From Paenibacillus crassostreae (GTDB lineage: Bacteria; Bacillota; Bacilli; Paenibacillales; Paenibacillaceae): a stretch of DNA of 64,000 nucleotides. Numbering within the stretch: the first letter of the stretch is position 1; each line of letters starts with the position of its first letter. The notes under the pieces were generated by a model. It did no database searches and was not told where the DNA came from. It saw only the letters and a list, made by a program, of their open reading frames with translations. The DNA lies in the NCBI RefSeq assembly GCF_001857945.1, contig NZ_CP017770.1:3720001-3784000 (forward strand). The letters run 5' to 3'. Below, piece after piece: positions 33,553-43,086 of the stretch. A program made the translations under genes and the position numbers.

Positions 33553-35295
33553 ATGATAACAGTTGATAACTTATCCTTCTCATTTCCGCAAAAAGAACTA
33601 TATAGAAACATTACATTTACGCTTGAAGAGGCACAACATTGTGCGTTTATAGGAACAAGTGGCAGTGGGAAAAGTACACTGATCGATATATTGATGGATC
33701 CAGAAAGATATCTGTACGAAGGTAAGTTAGAGATAGACCCAACGTGCAGAATCGGGTATGTAAGTCAGTTCTTAGAACTAGATAGAAGTAAAGAAACAAC
33801 CGTATTCGAATATATCGGTGAAGAATTTATTAAGATACAGAATGAAATAAATGTGATATTAACGGAGATGGAGACATCAACGGATATTGAAGCATTATTA
33901 GAAAAGTATCAACTCGCTTTAGATGCATTTGATGCAATGGATGGGAATGATTTTGAGAGCAACATTCATAAGCAACTAAACCTAGCCAACCTCATGAAGC
34001 TAAGAGACGTTAGGGTATCCGACCTGAGTGGCGGGGAATTCAAGCTGATTCAAGTCATCAAGGAAATGCTGAATAGTCCAGACTTAATGATCATGGATGA
34101 ACCCGATGTATTTTTAGATTTCGAGAACCTCAATGCGTTGAAGAATCTGATTAATGCTCACAAAGGAATGCTACTCGTTGTTACGCACAACAGATATTTA
34201 TTGAATCATTGTTTCAACAAAATTCTACACCTTGAGAACATGGAGCTCCAAGAGTTTGACGGGCGATATATTGAGTATAACTTCTCATTACTTGAGACGA
34301 AGATTGAGTTACAAGAACTCACCATCGCTGAGGCTGAAGAAATTGAGCGCAACGAGATCATCATCGATAATCTTAGAACGGTCGCAACCTATAATTCAGA
34401 AGCATCTAGAGGGAGAGCGCTCAAAGCTAGAGTTAGATTTCAAGAAAGATTGGAAGCACGTAGACTTAAAGCGCCATTCGTAGATATTAAGCAACCGAAT
34501 ATTAGCCTAGATATGGATCATGAACTGGAAGAAGACACCACGGTTATCAATGTCAGTAATTATGGTGTTGCCTTTGATGAGTTGCTGTTAGAAAATGTGA
34601 ACTTTGAGATCAAATCTACGGATAAAGTAGCTCTGATCGGTCCAAACGGTACCGGGAAAACGACGTTACTCCGAGATATCTTTAAGAATAATCATGAATC
34701 CATTGAAATACATGCTGATGCGAAAGTATCTTATTTATCTCAGCTGCAAGGCGAAGTTCTAAAGGATTCGAATACCATCCTAGAAGAATTCATCGATGCT
34801 GGGTTCGAAACGTATGATGAGGCTAGATCCTATCTTGCACACTATGGTTTTGAAGGCGAAATCGTTAATCAGAAGATTGAATCTTTGTCTGGTGGAGAAA
34901 AAAATATCCTTCAATTAGCTAAAGTTTCTGCTAGTAAAGCCAATGTATTACTTCTGGATGAACCGACAAGTCATTTAGACACCTACACCCAAATCGCACT
35001 AGAGAAAGCCATTCAAGAATACAAAGGCACGATTCTCATGATTTCGCATGACTTCTATTCTGTTGTCAATGGGATGGATTATGTTCTAATCATTGACGAT
35101 AAGACGATTAGAAAAATGACTATAAAAAAATTCAAAAAGATGATTTATGCGCATCATTTTGACAGAGACTATCTAGAAACGGAACAAAACAAAAAAGCAA
35201 TTGAAACGAAAATAGAATTGGCTTTAAAAGATAATAATTTTGAACTTGCAAAAGGTTTGCTTGATGAGCTAGAAGGGCTGATTAAGTTGCTGTAA
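33553..35295 (+). CDS. ABC-F family ATPase (possible ribosomal protection factor)
   Basis: A 580-residue protein with two ABC domains and no membrane segments. ATG 33553 has AAAGG upstream; the frame extends 19 codons further but without a ribosome site. First cassette: GTSGSGKST at 34-42, DLSGGEFKLIQV and IMDEPDVFLDFENL. Second: GPNGTGKTT, SLSGGEKNILQLAK and LLLDEPTSHLD. An interdomain linker of about 70-80 charged residues (after ETKIELQELTIAEAEEIERN) is the arm that reaches the ribosome in antibiotic-resistance ABC-Fs. The C-terminal 60 residues add a coiled-coil-like tail. Antibiotic resistance is possible but not shown; housekeeping ABC-Fs share this plan. Confidence 0.87.
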   Translation: MITVDNLSFSFPQKELYRNITFTLEEAQHCAFIGTSGSGKSTLIDILMDPERYLYEGKLEIDPTCRIGYVSQFLELDRSKETTVFEYIGEEFIKIQNEINVILTEMETSTDIEALLEKYQLALDAFDAMDGNDFESNIHKQLNLANLMKLRDVRVSDLSGGEFKLIQVIKEMLNSPDLMIMDEPDVFLDFENLNALKNLINAHKGMLLVVTHNRYLLNHCFNKILHLENMELQEFDGRYIEYNFSLLETKIELQELTIAEAEEIERNEIIIDNLRTVATYNSEASRGRALKARVRFQERLEARRLKAPFVDIKQPNISLDMDHELEEDTTVINVSNYGVAFDELLLENVNFEIKSTDKVALIGPNGTGKTTLLRDIFKNNHESIEIHADAKVSYLSQLQGEVLKDSNTILEEFIDAGFETYDEARSYLAHYGFEGEIVNQKIESLSGGEKNILQLAKVSASKANVLLLDEPTSHLDTYTQIALEKAIQEYKGTILMISHDFYSVVNGMDYVLIIDDKTIRKMTIKKFKKMIYAHHFDRDYLETEQNKKAIETKIELALKDNNFELAKGLLDELEGLIKLL

Positions 35296-35363
35296 ATCAT
35301 AACCCTCTGATTTAAATGATTATAAGAATCAATTTATAATACTGAAAATTAGGACTATTCCAA

Positions 35364-35393
35364 ACTCGTCTGTTGCCAGATGGGTATTTTTTT
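35364..35393 (+). terminator. Terminator after the ABC-F gene
   Basis: ACTCGTCTG (35364-35372) pairs with CAGATGGGT (35377-35385) through two wobble pairs, followed by ATTTTTTTA. Confidence 0.7.
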
Positions 35394-35591
35394 ATCTTTA
35401 CAGATTGATCACTGGGGAGATATAACAGGGGATATAAGGAAGGTGAGTATGACACACATACTTTTGGAGTACATTGTTTATGATGTAGAATTATTTAATC
35501 TTTATAAGAATAATTGTTTCGTTCACTAGTAATAGTTGTTATAATAGTTTAAGAACGTATGTTTGTCTTTCTGTGAGAAGGAGGAAGAATT

Positions 35592-36611
35592 TTGAGTAAA
35601 GATATTGAATTTTTAAAAATAAGAAATAGTACTGCAGAGTTTTTGATGTTTACAGCAGATGAAGGTTCTGACTCCATTGAAGTTATGGTTGAAGATGGGA
35701 ATGTATGGTTGACGCATGATATGATTGCAACACTCTATGATAAAGGCCGCTCTACTGTTGCTGAACACTTGAAAAATATATTTTCCGATGGTGAATTAGA
35801 TGAAAAATCAACTTGTCGGAAATTCCGACAAGTTGCAAACAATGAAAAAGTATATAATACAAAATTCTATAATTTAGAGGCAGTTATTGCTGTTGGATTT
35901 AGAACCAATTCGGAAAGAGCCATTGTATTTAGAGGTTGGGCAAGTTCTATTTTGAAAAACTTTTCTATTCGTGGGTACGTTTTAGACAAAGAAAGGTTAA
36001 AAAATGGGACTTTTTTAAATGAAGAATATTTTGACCACTTACTTGAAGATATAAGAGAAATTAGGGCTAGTGAGAGAAAGTTTTACCAGAAAATCACCGA
36101 TATTTATGCTACTGCGATGGATTATTCAGTTGAGGTGGCGACAACAAAGTTATTTTTTAAAACTGTGCAAAATAAGCTACACTTTGCTATCCATGGAAAA
36201 ACTGCAGCAAAATTAATTATGGATAGAGCAAATGCTGAGAAAGAACATATGGGGCTTACTACATGGAAAAATGCTCCGCAGGGGAAAATCAATAGAAGTG
36301 ATGTATCTATTGCTAAAAACTATCTGACATTAGATGAATTTGATGGTCTTAATCGAATTGTCTCCATGTATCTTGACTATGCTGAAAACCAAGCCAAGCG
36401 TAAAATTCCAATGACAATGAAGGATTGGGCGGATAGACTAAATGCTTTTTTGCAGTTTAACGAATATGAACTGCTAAATGATGCAGGTAAGGTTACTGCT
36501 GAGATAGCTAAAACCTTTGCTGAAAGTGAGTTTGAGAAATACCGCATTGTGCAGGATAGATTATTTCAGTCAGATTTCGATAAATTTGCTAAAGGATTCT
36601 TAGGAGAATGA
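35592..36611 (+). CDS. RhuM-family protein (virulence RhuM domain)
   Basis: A 339-residue protein starting at TTG 35592; AGAAGGAGGAAG lies just upstream and no ATG is nearby. The N-terminal third carries the RhuM/Fic-associated DNA-binding-like pattern: VEDGNVWLTHDMIATLYDKG, STVAEHLKNIFSDGEL and NEKVYNTKFYNLEAVIAVGF. VGFRTNSERAIVFRGWASSI is the family hallmark. RhuM was named in a Salmonella pathogenicity island, but homologues are scattered in mobile islands and their role is unknown. TATAAT at 35540-35545 may be the -10. It closes the accessory island. Confidence 0.87.
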   Translation: MSKDIEFLKIRNSTAEFLMFTADEGSDSIEVMVEDGNVWLTHDMIATLYDKGRSTVAEHLKNIFSDGELDEKSTCRKFRQVANNEKVYNTKFYNLEAVIAVGFRTNSERAIVFRGWASSILKNFSIRGYVLDKERLKNGTFLNEEYFDHLLEDIREIRASERKFYQKITDIYATAMDYSVEVATTKLFFKTVQNKLHFAIHGKTAAKLIMDRANAEKEHMGLTTWKNAPQGKINRSDVSIAKNYLTLDEFDGLNRIVSMYLDYAENQAKRKIPMTMKDWADRLNAFLQFNEYELLNDAGKVTAEIAKTFAESEFEKYRIVQDRLFQSDFDKFAKGFLGE

Positions 36612-36631
36612 GCATAACCCCATATACAACT

Positions 36632-36676
36632 AAATCCAACTGAGTAGATTGTAAAATCAAATCAGTTGGATTTTAA
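36632..36676 (+). terminator. Terminator after the RhuM gene
   Basis: AAATCCAACTGA (36632-36643) pairs perfectly with TCAGTTGGATTT (36662-36673), followed by T and A residues. Confidence 0.65.
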
Positions 36677-36743
36677 TAATGGTTTGGACAAGCGCTCATC
36701 TACCTAAACCTTATTAGTCATAAATTTGGAAAGGAATGTTTCC

Positions 36744-37076
36744 ATGCCTACATACAATAAATTAGTAAGAGATCGTATTCCATTCATTATTAGCTCCCAA
36801 GGAAAAGAGTGCAGAACTCGCATTCTGGATACTGAAGAATATACAGAAGAATTGAAAGTGAAGCTTAACGAAGAAGTTGAGGAGTATACCAAGGCGGATA
36901 ATGATCAAGAAGCTTTGGAAGAGCTAGCAGATATGCAAGAAGTAATAAGGGCATTGGCTGAAGCTCATGGATCTAACTGGGTACAACTTGAGAATATTCG
37001 CGTAGATAAGGCGGAAGCACGGGGCGGGTTCAAGGAAAGAGTCTATCTAATCGATGTCGATGATGATCTAGAATGA
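36744..37076 (+). CDS. MazG-like nucleotide pyrophosphohydrolase
   Basis: A 110-residue protein of the all-alpha NTP pyrophosphatase fold. YNKLVRDRIPFIISSQGKEC opens it; EELKVKLNEEVEEYTKADND, EELADMQEVIRALAE supply the EExxE and ExxD metal ligands; GGFKERVYL ends the core. ATG 36744 is used; an in-frame TTG at 36726 lacks a site. Relatives are often labelled phosphoribosyl-ATP pyrophosphohydrolase-like but are not HisE. Probably removes aberrant NTPs. It overlaps the next gene by 4 bases (ATGA). Confidence 0.82.
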   Translation: MPTYNKLVRDRIPFIISSQGKECRTRILDTEEYTEELKVKLNEEVEEYTKADNDQEALEELADMQEVIRALAEAHGSNWVQLENIRVDKAEARGGFKERVYLIDVDDDLE

Positions 37077-37678
37077 CAAAAAAAGTGTTAGGTAAATTAG
37101 CTTTAGTTATGATCTTCCTTATTCTTGTTCTTATAAGTTACTCAGCATATCGTATTTGGTCTTTCGGTGATAAAGTTGAATTCGTTAAGTCTGATGCGGC
37201 CATTGTACTCGGTGCGGCGGCTTGGGATGGTGAACCATCTCCTGTTTTAAGTGAAAGGATAAATCACGCGATTTCTCTTTATGAGAATGGCTATGTAGAT
37301 ACAATCATATTTACAGGTGGCAAAGGCGATAACGATCAAGTTGCTGAATCAGAGGTAGCGCGAGATTATGCTATTAGTAATCAAGTGGATGCAGAAGATA
37401 TACTTATTGAAACTCAATCAACAATCACAGAAGAGAATCTCAAATACGCTTATGAGATAGCCTCCAAACATAACTTGAAGACATTCACGATAGTAAGTGA
37501 CCCATTGCATATGAAGCGTGCAACTTTAATGGCAAACAATATGGGGATGAAGACATACTCATCACCGACACAAAGTTCAGCATATCAGACATTGAACAGT
37601 AAAATCCCTTTTTTACTTCGGGAGGTATTCCTTTATATTGGTTATATTGGTTATATTGTTAGTTTGCCATTTCGGTAG
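37073..37678 (+). CDS. YdcF/SanA-like DUF218 membrane protein
   Basis: A 201-residue protein with one N-terminal transmembrane segment (residues 8-28) and the DUF218 domain facing outward. DAAIVLGAAAWDGEPSPVLS, HAISLYENGYVDTIIFTGGK, STITEENLKYAYEIASKHNL and VSDPLHMKRATLMANNMGM are the family motifs. DUF218 proteins are linked to envelope integrity and vancomycin tolerance (SanA, ElyC), with no settled enzyme activity. The start overlaps the MazG-like gene's stop, so both are translated together. Confidence 0.87.
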   Translation: MTKKVLGKLALVMIFLILVLISYSAYRIWSFGDKVEFVKSDAAIVLGAAAWDGEPSPVLSERINHAISLYENGYVDTIIFTGGKGDNDQVAESEVARDYAISNQVDAEDILIETQSTITEENLKYAYEIASKHNLKTFTIVSDPLHMKRATLMANNMGMKTYSSPTQSSAYQTLNSKIPFLLREVFLYIGYIGYIVSLPFR

Positions 37679-37823
37679 ACTTTTGTTGTAACATGACCGG
37701 GGGAGTAATCATGAAGCTGGAATTCTATTATTCCTGACGATCCTTCTCAATTGCCTTCAATGGCCAGACATGTACATCGATTCTTTTGCAATAATGCACA
37801 TACACTGGTTCTGATACTTAAAT
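37679..37823. other. Short non-coding stretch with a possible coding relic
   Basis: An open stretch without a start codon (about 37723-37824) reads IIPDDPSQLPSMARHVHRFF, then CNNAHTLVLILK. It has coding-like composition but no recognised family; probably a relic. Confidence 0.3.
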
Positions 37824-37864
37824 AACTAAGCCCCCGATCCACAACCATGATCGAGGGCTTAGTT
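37824..37864 (-). terminator. Terminator of the spore-coat gene cluster
   Basis: A 16-bp stem (37824-37839 with 37849-37864). The single non-Watson-Crick position is a G-U pair when read on the minus strand but a C-A mismatch on the plus strand, so it serves the minus-strand genes. Confidence 0.7.
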
Positions 37865-37875
37865 TAAGTACTTTT

Positions 37876-38376
37876 TTACAAAGAAATCGCCTTATTGGCC
37901 ATAGCAACATCGTTGGATAACAGCTTAGGGAGATCATAAGATGGGTATAACCCACGTTCAAGCATGAAGTAATAGATCTTTCCGTGTAGCTGGATGGCAG
38001 CGTTTAATTGCTTTTGGAACGTATCTCTAAGTGCTGGTGTTGCAGTTTCTGTAATGGCTATGGCATAGCTGCGAACGGAGGTCTTCGCGAATCCTAACAG
38101 CTGTCCAGCATAGAATGCGGTCAAATCTACACCTGTGGTACCACCACGTGTTCCTTGGGGAGCCATCGGAAAGTATTGCAGCAGTTCTTTTAAATTCTTC
38201 TCAACACCCTTAATGGCTTCCATGTAGAGTGCGTGAAGCTGAGGATCTTTGATGTCGTTTACTACCATTTTAAAATGTATCAGCTGATTACTCTGGTAGG
38301 CTGTCAATTCGTGCATTTCTAGTGTTTCGTGCCATGCCAGATGTTGTTGCTGAGATTTCATATCTTTACTATTCAA
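37876..38376 (-). CDS. CotF-like spore coat protein
   Basis: A 166-residue helical protein. [20 protein letters not shown], then [20 protein letters not shown] and [20 protein letters not shown] match the CotF family (ferritin-like helical pairs). AGGAGGGATT lies upstream of ATG 38376. Found in the coat or inner layers of spores of Bacillales. It lies downstream of the Mn-catalase gene in the same direction, 97 bases away, and is expected to be under a mother-cell sigma factor. No promoter could be fixed. Confidence 0.85.
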   Translation of the reverse strand: MNSKDMKSQQQHLAWHETLEMHELTAYQSNQLIHFKMVVNDIKDPQLHALYMEAIKGVEKNLKELLQYFPMAPQGTRGGTTGVDLTAFYAGQLLGFAKTSVRSYAIAITETATPALRDTFQKQLNAAIQLHGKIYYFMLERGLYPSYDLPKLLSNDVAMANKAISL

Positions 38377-38472
38377 TCCTAATCCCTCCTAAACGGTATA
38401 CGTTAGCCTATGCGGGTAGATGCCTAGGGGTGTTGGATTATTAAAAGATCATCTGGTTGTTCTATGCACGGG

Positions 38473-39327
38473 TTACGCGTTAAGATCATACAAACCAGGA
38501 CTATGCTCATTTGGTAGTTCTGGCATAGTTGGTACTGGGAATCCCTCAGGTGGGGGAGTAACCTCCAAGGTTCCCTTGTTACGACTCGGAGATTCTCCTT
38601 GGACGATTTCACCGATTCTCGTATCATCTAATCTAAAGTTGAATTGCGCGTTATGATAACCCAGATCAACAAACTTCCGACACTCCGGATATTTATTAAT
38701 ATCATAGTTGGGAATAGGGAATATTTTGCCCCAATTCACGCCCAGTGTTTCTAATGCCTTGGCAAATACATTCTGATGAGCGTTATCACGAACGATTAGA
38801 AAAGCTAATGTTTCGCGAAACGTTTGATTGGAACTCATTTCGTAAATCCGTGTCTTTTGCAATACGCCAGTAGATTCAAGTACGACATTATCTAGCAGGT
38901 CACTGATTAGATTACCATGATTATAGACATAGTTACCCATCCAAGGATTACCAGCAGCATCTACAGGTAAAGAAGACTGTGCCCCCACAATATAATGATG
39001 CGGATTGGCATGCTTAACCGCTTCGTCCAAGGGTGCACCGTCAACACCAGCATTCCCGGCTTGATCATAACCTGAGTCATTAAGTAATTGATTGATCGTA
39101 TGCTGCACAAGTTCAACATGGGCAATCTCTTCCAAGAATACGCCTCGCAGCAAATCGCGGAATTGTGTTTCCTTCCCTCGAAAATTATTACTTTGGAAAA
39201 AATATTGCATCATCGTACGCATTTCACCGAAATGCCCGCCAAGTATCTCTTGTAACACTTTAGCTGCTGCAGGATCTGGTTTATCCACAGTAATAAGATT
39301 TATTAAACTTTCTTTATAGAAATACAT
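38473..39327 (-). CDS. Manganese catalase family protein (CotJC/YjqC-like)
   Basis: A 284-residue di-manganese catalase. The metal ligands appear in order: E35 in GGHFGEMRTMMQYFF, E67 and H70 in FLEEIAHVELV, a Glu in NVVLESTGVL, and a His in RDNAHQNVFAKAL. The C-terminal tail (GTLEVTPPPEGFPVPTMPEL) is the proline-rich wrap that spans neighbouring subunits. Such enzymes destroy hydrogen peroxide and in Bacillales are deposited in the spore coat. GAGGAGG precedes ATG 39327. It is grouped with a CotF-like and a DUF3231 gene on the same strand. Confidence 0.93.
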   Translation of the reverse strand: MYFYKESLINLITVDKPDPAAAKVLQEILGGHFGEMRTMMQYFFQSNNFRGKETQFRDLLRGVFLEEIAHVELVQHTINQLLNDSGYDQAGNAGVDGAPLDEAVKHANPHHYIVGAQSSLPVDAAGNPWMGNYVYNHGNLISDLLDNVVLESTGVLQKTRIYEMSSNQTFRETLAFLIVRDNAHQNVFAKALETLGVNWGKIFPIPNYDINKYPECRKFVDLGYHNAQFNFRLDDTRIGEIVQGESPSRNKGTLEVTPPPEGFPVPTMPELPNEHSPGLYDLNA

Positions 39328-39357
39328 CGAAAGCCTCCTCTAAATATTAGAATCATC

Positions 39358-39380
39358 AAGCCCACTCGATGAGCGGGCTT
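39358..39380 (-). terminator. Terminator between DUF3231 and Mn-catalase genes
   Basis: AAGCCCACTC (39358-39367) pairs with GAGCGGGCTT (39371-39380) with one mismatch or wobble. It ends the DUF3231 gene's transcript on the minus strand. Confidence 0.55.
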
Positions 39381-39394
39381 TATTGGAGATGGAG

Positions 39395-39901
39395 TTATTC
39401 TGGTTTCTTCACGAGTAGTGGAGGAGGAATAAGCCATCCTTTTTCTTTGTTCATTTGAAGTATTCTAGCTCCTAATGCGGCTTTCGTGAGATGGTATTTG
39501 GCGAATAAAGCACCAACATCCACTCGAATACACTGTCCCATCGCTTGGCTACATGCAACTAGTCCGATAGAAGTATCCGCTGCAATTTTAGCCGCTATTT
39601 CTGGATCAGCGAACCTTGCTCCTACAGGAATATCTTCGAGTTTCACTTGAGGGCGATCAGGCATAATTGGGGCGGATGCAATACCATTATCTGTGAGCAA
39701 TTTATCCAATTCTTTGATCTCCTGCTTGGCTTGATCCATAAGATCTTTTAATATTTCCTTTAAATCTTTGTCTCCTGCATGATAGACATAAGCTTGGTAA
39801 CAAGATATAGCACCTTTTGCAGCTGTAGAAGCAGACCATATGCTAAATATCTCACCGTAATGCAAGGGCTCATCTTTTGGATTACCATTCAAAATTCCCA
39901 T
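39395..39901 (-). CDS. DUF3231 family protein
   Basis: A 168-residue protein, MGILNGNPKDEPLHYGEIFS, IWSASTAAKGAISCYQAYVY and GDKDLKEILKDLMDQAKQE, matching the DUF3231 family of helical ferritin-like proteins in Bacillales. Many family members are twice this length (two copies); this is a single unit. The function is unknown; co-occurrence with coat proteins suggests a spore role. AAAGGACGTGTATAA precedes ATG 39901. Confidence 0.85.
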   Translation of the reverse strand: MGILNGNPKDEPLHYGEIFSIWSASTAAKGAISCYQAYVYHAGDKDLKEILKDLMDQAKQEIKELDKLLTDNGIASAPIMPDRPQVKLEDIPVGARFADPEIAAKIAADTSIGLVACSQAMGQCIRVDVGALFAKYHLTKAALGARILQMNKEKGWLIPPPLLVKKPE

Positions 39902-40053
39902 TTATACACGTCCTTTTTCCTGATTTTCATTATTATCTGCTATATTATGTATAAGGATAAAGAGGAATATGCATCTCACACCAAATTCAAACTTGGTTGA
40001 TAGGGGATTCATATTTTTTTAATAATAAATAGATTAGATCGGAGGACGTAACA

Positions 40054-40749
40054 TTGAGCGAATACATATTAATCGTGGAAGATGAAGACAAAATCGCTAG
40101 AGTCCTGGAAATAGAGTTGGAATCGGAAGGATATCGCGTAGCGAAGGCGGGAAATGGGTTAGATGCGTTGGAAATCTATCGAGCAGGTGGGATTGATCTG
40201 ATTCTGCTAGATGTGATGCTTCCCGGGATGAGTGGAATTGAATTATTAAGAAAAATAAGAATGAACGATTCTCAAATCTCTATTTTATTGCTAACAGCGC
40301 GAGGTTCGATTGAAGATAAAGTCTCAGGTCTGGATCTAGGGGCTAACGATTATATAACGAAACCATTTGTGATTGAAGAACTACTCGCTCGTGTACGAGC
40401 TGCCTTGAGATTACGAACTCACCAGATGGAGCTAGTGGCTACAGATGAGTGGTTGAGTGTGGGTAATTTACAGTTGAACGAGAGTACGAGGGAAGTCCTA
40501 CGAGGGGATGATACGATTGATCTTACTCGACGTGAATTCGATCTGTTAATGTACTTAATGAAGAACAAGCGCCAGGTGTTGGATCGGGAACAGATATTGT
40601 CAGCAGTATGGGGTTATGATTATTTCGGGGATACGAATGTGATAGATGTCTATATACGTTATGTGCGCAAAAAAATTCATCATCCGAACGAGCCAGAGTT
40701 TATTCATACGGTGCGTGGTGTCGGTTATGTTCTGAAGGAAAGTCCATGA
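40054..40749 (+). CDS. OmpR-family response regulator
   Basis: A 231-residue protein starting at TTG 40054 with GGAGGA at 40041-40046. REC domain: IVEDEDKIARVLE, LILLDVMLPGMSG with D52-53 region and DYITKPF with the conserved Lys. Winged-helix domain from about 135: LTRREFDLLMYLMKNKRQVL, AVWGYDYFGDTNVIDVYIRY and HTVRGVGYVL. The stop overlaps the kinase start by 4 bases. Likely targets are the PepSY genes behind it. Confidence 0.93.
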   Translation: MSEYILIVEDEDKIARVLEIELESEGYRVAKAGNGLDALEIYRAGGIDLILLDVMLPGMSGIELLRKIRMNDSQISILLLTARGSIEDKVSGLDLGANDYITKPFVIEELLARVRAALRLRTHQMELVATDEWLSVGNLQLNESTREVLRGDDTIDLTRREFDLLMYLMKNKRQVLDREQILSAVWGYDYFGDTNVIDVYIRYVRKKIHHPNEPEFIHTVRGVGYVLKESP

Positions 40750-42131
40750 GATTACGTAGCAAAATCCATTTATATTCGTCTGTGTTATTTGCCGTATTAT
40801 TAATTCTTATGAATCTAGCCACGTATTATACGTTCAGTCAATTGTCTATGAATAACCAGTTGCATCGAGCAGAAGCACAGACACTACAAATTGCCAACGC
40901 GATGAGGCAGGTAGCGGGAGAGATTCCAACACAAGATTTATTGCGTGGTTATGTCCCGATTAATGGGATGATTCAGATGTTAGGACCTGATGGGACGAGT
41001 CTCGCTCCTGTTACTTCGGTGTCCCAACAACATCTTAGTCAACTGCCGGGTGTATACGACACGAATAAGAAGGTGCAAGTGTTTGATGATCTAGACCAAA
41101 GATATGTGATGGTATCCATACCTGTCATTTGGTCGGATGGTGTCGTGATGAATATCCAAGTGACGGAAAGTATCCAATCGACGATGGACACCCTTCGTGT
41201 TCTACGCTTGGTTCTGATCGTCGTGACATGTGTTGCTCTCATTCCTGTGTTAGTCTCCATTCGTCTATTAAGCGCTGTTATTATGAAGCCGATTAGTGCC
41301 ATGACGTTAACTATGAAGGAAATCCGCCGTAGCGGGCGGTTCAATCGCTTGCAGCTTCAGGGACAATCCAAAGACGAGTTGATGGAAATGAGTATGACTT
41401 TTAACGATATGATCGAACTGCTTGAGAATAATTATAAGAAACAAGAACAATTTGTAGCTAATGCCTCGCATGAACTTAAGACACCGTTGACGATTATTGA
41501 AAGTTATGCCAATCTTTTGCGAAGAAGAGGGTTAGATCGTCCAGAGATATTCACTGAATCCATTGAAGCCATTCATTCCGAAGCTATGAGAATGAAGGAT
41601 ATGACAGAACAGCTCTTATTGCTTGCAAAGCATAAGGAACAATGGAATATTAGGTTGGATAATGTGAACCTGACAGAATTAACGATAGGCTCTGCTAAAG
41701 CATTTCGCAACGCTTATGGTAAAGAGATTCGCGTGAATGGGCAGCCGGAAGTGTTTGGATATAGTGATGAGAGTAAATTGAAGCAATTGTTGTTTATTTT
41801 TCTAGATAATGCTCAGAAGTATAGTGATGACGATATTGTAGTTGAGGTTGGCGCATTATCGGATGACCGCTTTATCCGAATTATAGACCGTGGTATAGGG
41901 ATAGCGAAAGATAAGTTACCGTATGTGTTTGATCGATTCTATCGTGTGGATGAGGCGAGAACGAGACAAGCTGGAGGTGCAGGGCTTGGGCTATCACTTG
42001 CCGTTGAGATCGCAGAAGCGATCGGAGTACGTATTGAACTCGATAGTGTAGAAGGTGAAGGTACGACCGCTGAGCTATGGATCCCGGAGGGAAATGTTAT
42101 TATGCGAGATTCTCACCGTATTCTAATTTAG
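40746..42131 (+). CDS. Sensor histidine kinase (HAMP-HisKA-HATPase)
   Basis: A 461-residue kinase. TM1 at residues 10-30, an extracellular sensor of about 125 residues, TM2 near 155-178, HAMP, then FVANASHELKTPLTIIESYA with the phospho-acceptor His, and an ATPase domain with N (FLDNAQKYSDD), G1 (IIDRGIGIAKDKL), F and G2 (GAGLGLSLAVEIAE) boxes. The start ATGA overlaps the regulator. Signal unknown; the co-transcribed PepSY proteins may modulate it. Confidence 0.93.
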   Translation: MRLRSKIHLYSSVLFAVLLILMNLATYYTFSQLSMNNQLHRAEAQTLQIANAMRQVAGEIPTQDLLRGYVPINGMIQMLGPDGTSLAPVTSVSQQHLSQLPGVYDTNKKVQVFDDLDQRYVMVSIPVIWSDGVVMNIQVTESIQSTMDTLRVLRLVLIVVTCVALIPVLVSIRLLSAVIMKPISAMTLTMKEIRRSGRFNRLQLQGQSKDELMEMSMTFNDMIELLENNYKKQEQFVANASHELKTPLTIIESYANLLRRRGLDRPEIFTESIEAIHSEAMRMKDMTEQLLLLAKHKEQWNIRLDNVNLTELTIGSAKAFRNAYGKEIRVNGQPEVFGYSDESKLKQLLFIFLDNAQKYSDDDIVVEVGALSDDRFIRIIDRGIGIAKDKLPYVFDRFYRVDEARTRQAGGAGLGLSLAVEIAEAIGVRIELDSVEGEGTTAELWIPEGNVIMRDSHRILI

Positions 42132-42171
42132 AGGATATATATTTAAGACAAATAACTGGAGGTGATTCGGT

Positions 42172-42954
42172 ATGAACAACAAGATCGTACGTCTATCGAT
42201 CATAGTACTTATTATTCTGGGAATTACAACAGTTGGAATAGTGTGGAAATCATGGGCTAGCTCAGCAGTTCTGCTGTCCGAAGAGGAAGCCATCCAAATT
42301 GTTTTAGCCCAGTATCCAGGTGAGGTTATCCATAGTTCACTTAAGAATGATGAGTATGTCATCCAGAATCGATTAGTGAAAGGCCTTTACGAGTTGAGAT
42401 TAAATGCATCTGAAGGGACCATCACATCGATTGTAAGATTGGAAGCTGTTGTTCCTGATGTATTAACACCAGAGAAACAAGATTCCGAAGATCAAGATCA
42501 GGTCTCACCAGATAAGATATTGCCAGATCATGAGTCTTCAGTTGAGACGCCCGTTCAAGAGCCTGATGCTGATATAACTGTACCAACTAAAAAACCTACC
42601 TCGGACGTCGGTGAAAAGTCTACAGCGTTAGTAAGCCGTGATCAAGCCGCTGTTCTTGCACTAAAGCATGTGTCTGGCACTGTTCAGAGCATTGAAATAA
42701 GAGGTACGGATAGTAATAGTTATTATCTTGTGAAGATGAATACTAAGAATCATCGTGAAGCAGTGGTCCAGGTGAATGGCATCTCAGGAGCGATTATGTC
42801 TGTGACTTGGGATGATAAAGACGATAGAAAAGGTAAAAATGATAGAGATTCTATTAATGATACACATAATCAAGATCATAGAAAAGTGGATGTTCAGGAT
42901 AATAGAGGCGGTAAGAATGTGAATGATCAGAAGGAAGTTATTGATAAAAAATAG
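42172..42954 (+). CDS. Membrane-anchored PepSY-domain protein
   Basis: A 260-residue protein with an N-terminal signal anchor (residues 6-26). Two PepSY-like units, LSEEEAIQIVLAQYPGEVIH to TSIVRLEAV and SRDQAAVLALKHVSGTVQSI to SGAIMSVTWDD, are joined by a Pro/Glu/Asp-rich linker. The end is a hydrophilic Asp/Lys/Asn tail. PepSY domains are thought to inhibit proteases or sense cell-envelope conditions. GGAGGTG precedes ATG 42172. It lies 40 bases after the kinase gene. Confidence 0.82.
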   Translation: MNNKIVRLSIIVLIILGITTVGIVWKSWASSAVLLSEEEAIQIVLAQYPGEVIHSSLKNDEYVIQNRLVKGLYELRLNASEGTITSIVRLEAVVPDVLTPEKQDSEDQDQVSPDKILPDHESSVETPVQEPDADITVPTKKPTSDVGEKSTALVSRDQAAVLALKHVSGTVQSIEIRGTDSNSYYLVKMNTKNHREAVVQVNGISGAIMSVTWDDKDDRKGKNDRDSINDTHNQDHRKVDVQDNRGGKNVNDQKEVIDKK

Positions 42955-43086
42955 TATTGCATGATGTTGCTTGTTGCTCCGCTCAATGTTTTCTCATCAA
43001 ATTCTAATCTAGTTATCTCTTTCCTCTCATTTGGTGCATGTATATTGAGAATATCAAATCAAGCAACTTATGAGGAGGAACATGAA

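Noticed and set aside
42961..43086. Longer N-terminus for the second PepSY protein
   Set aside because: GAGGAGGAAC and the signal peptide both point to ATG 43087; the upstream part is intergenic.
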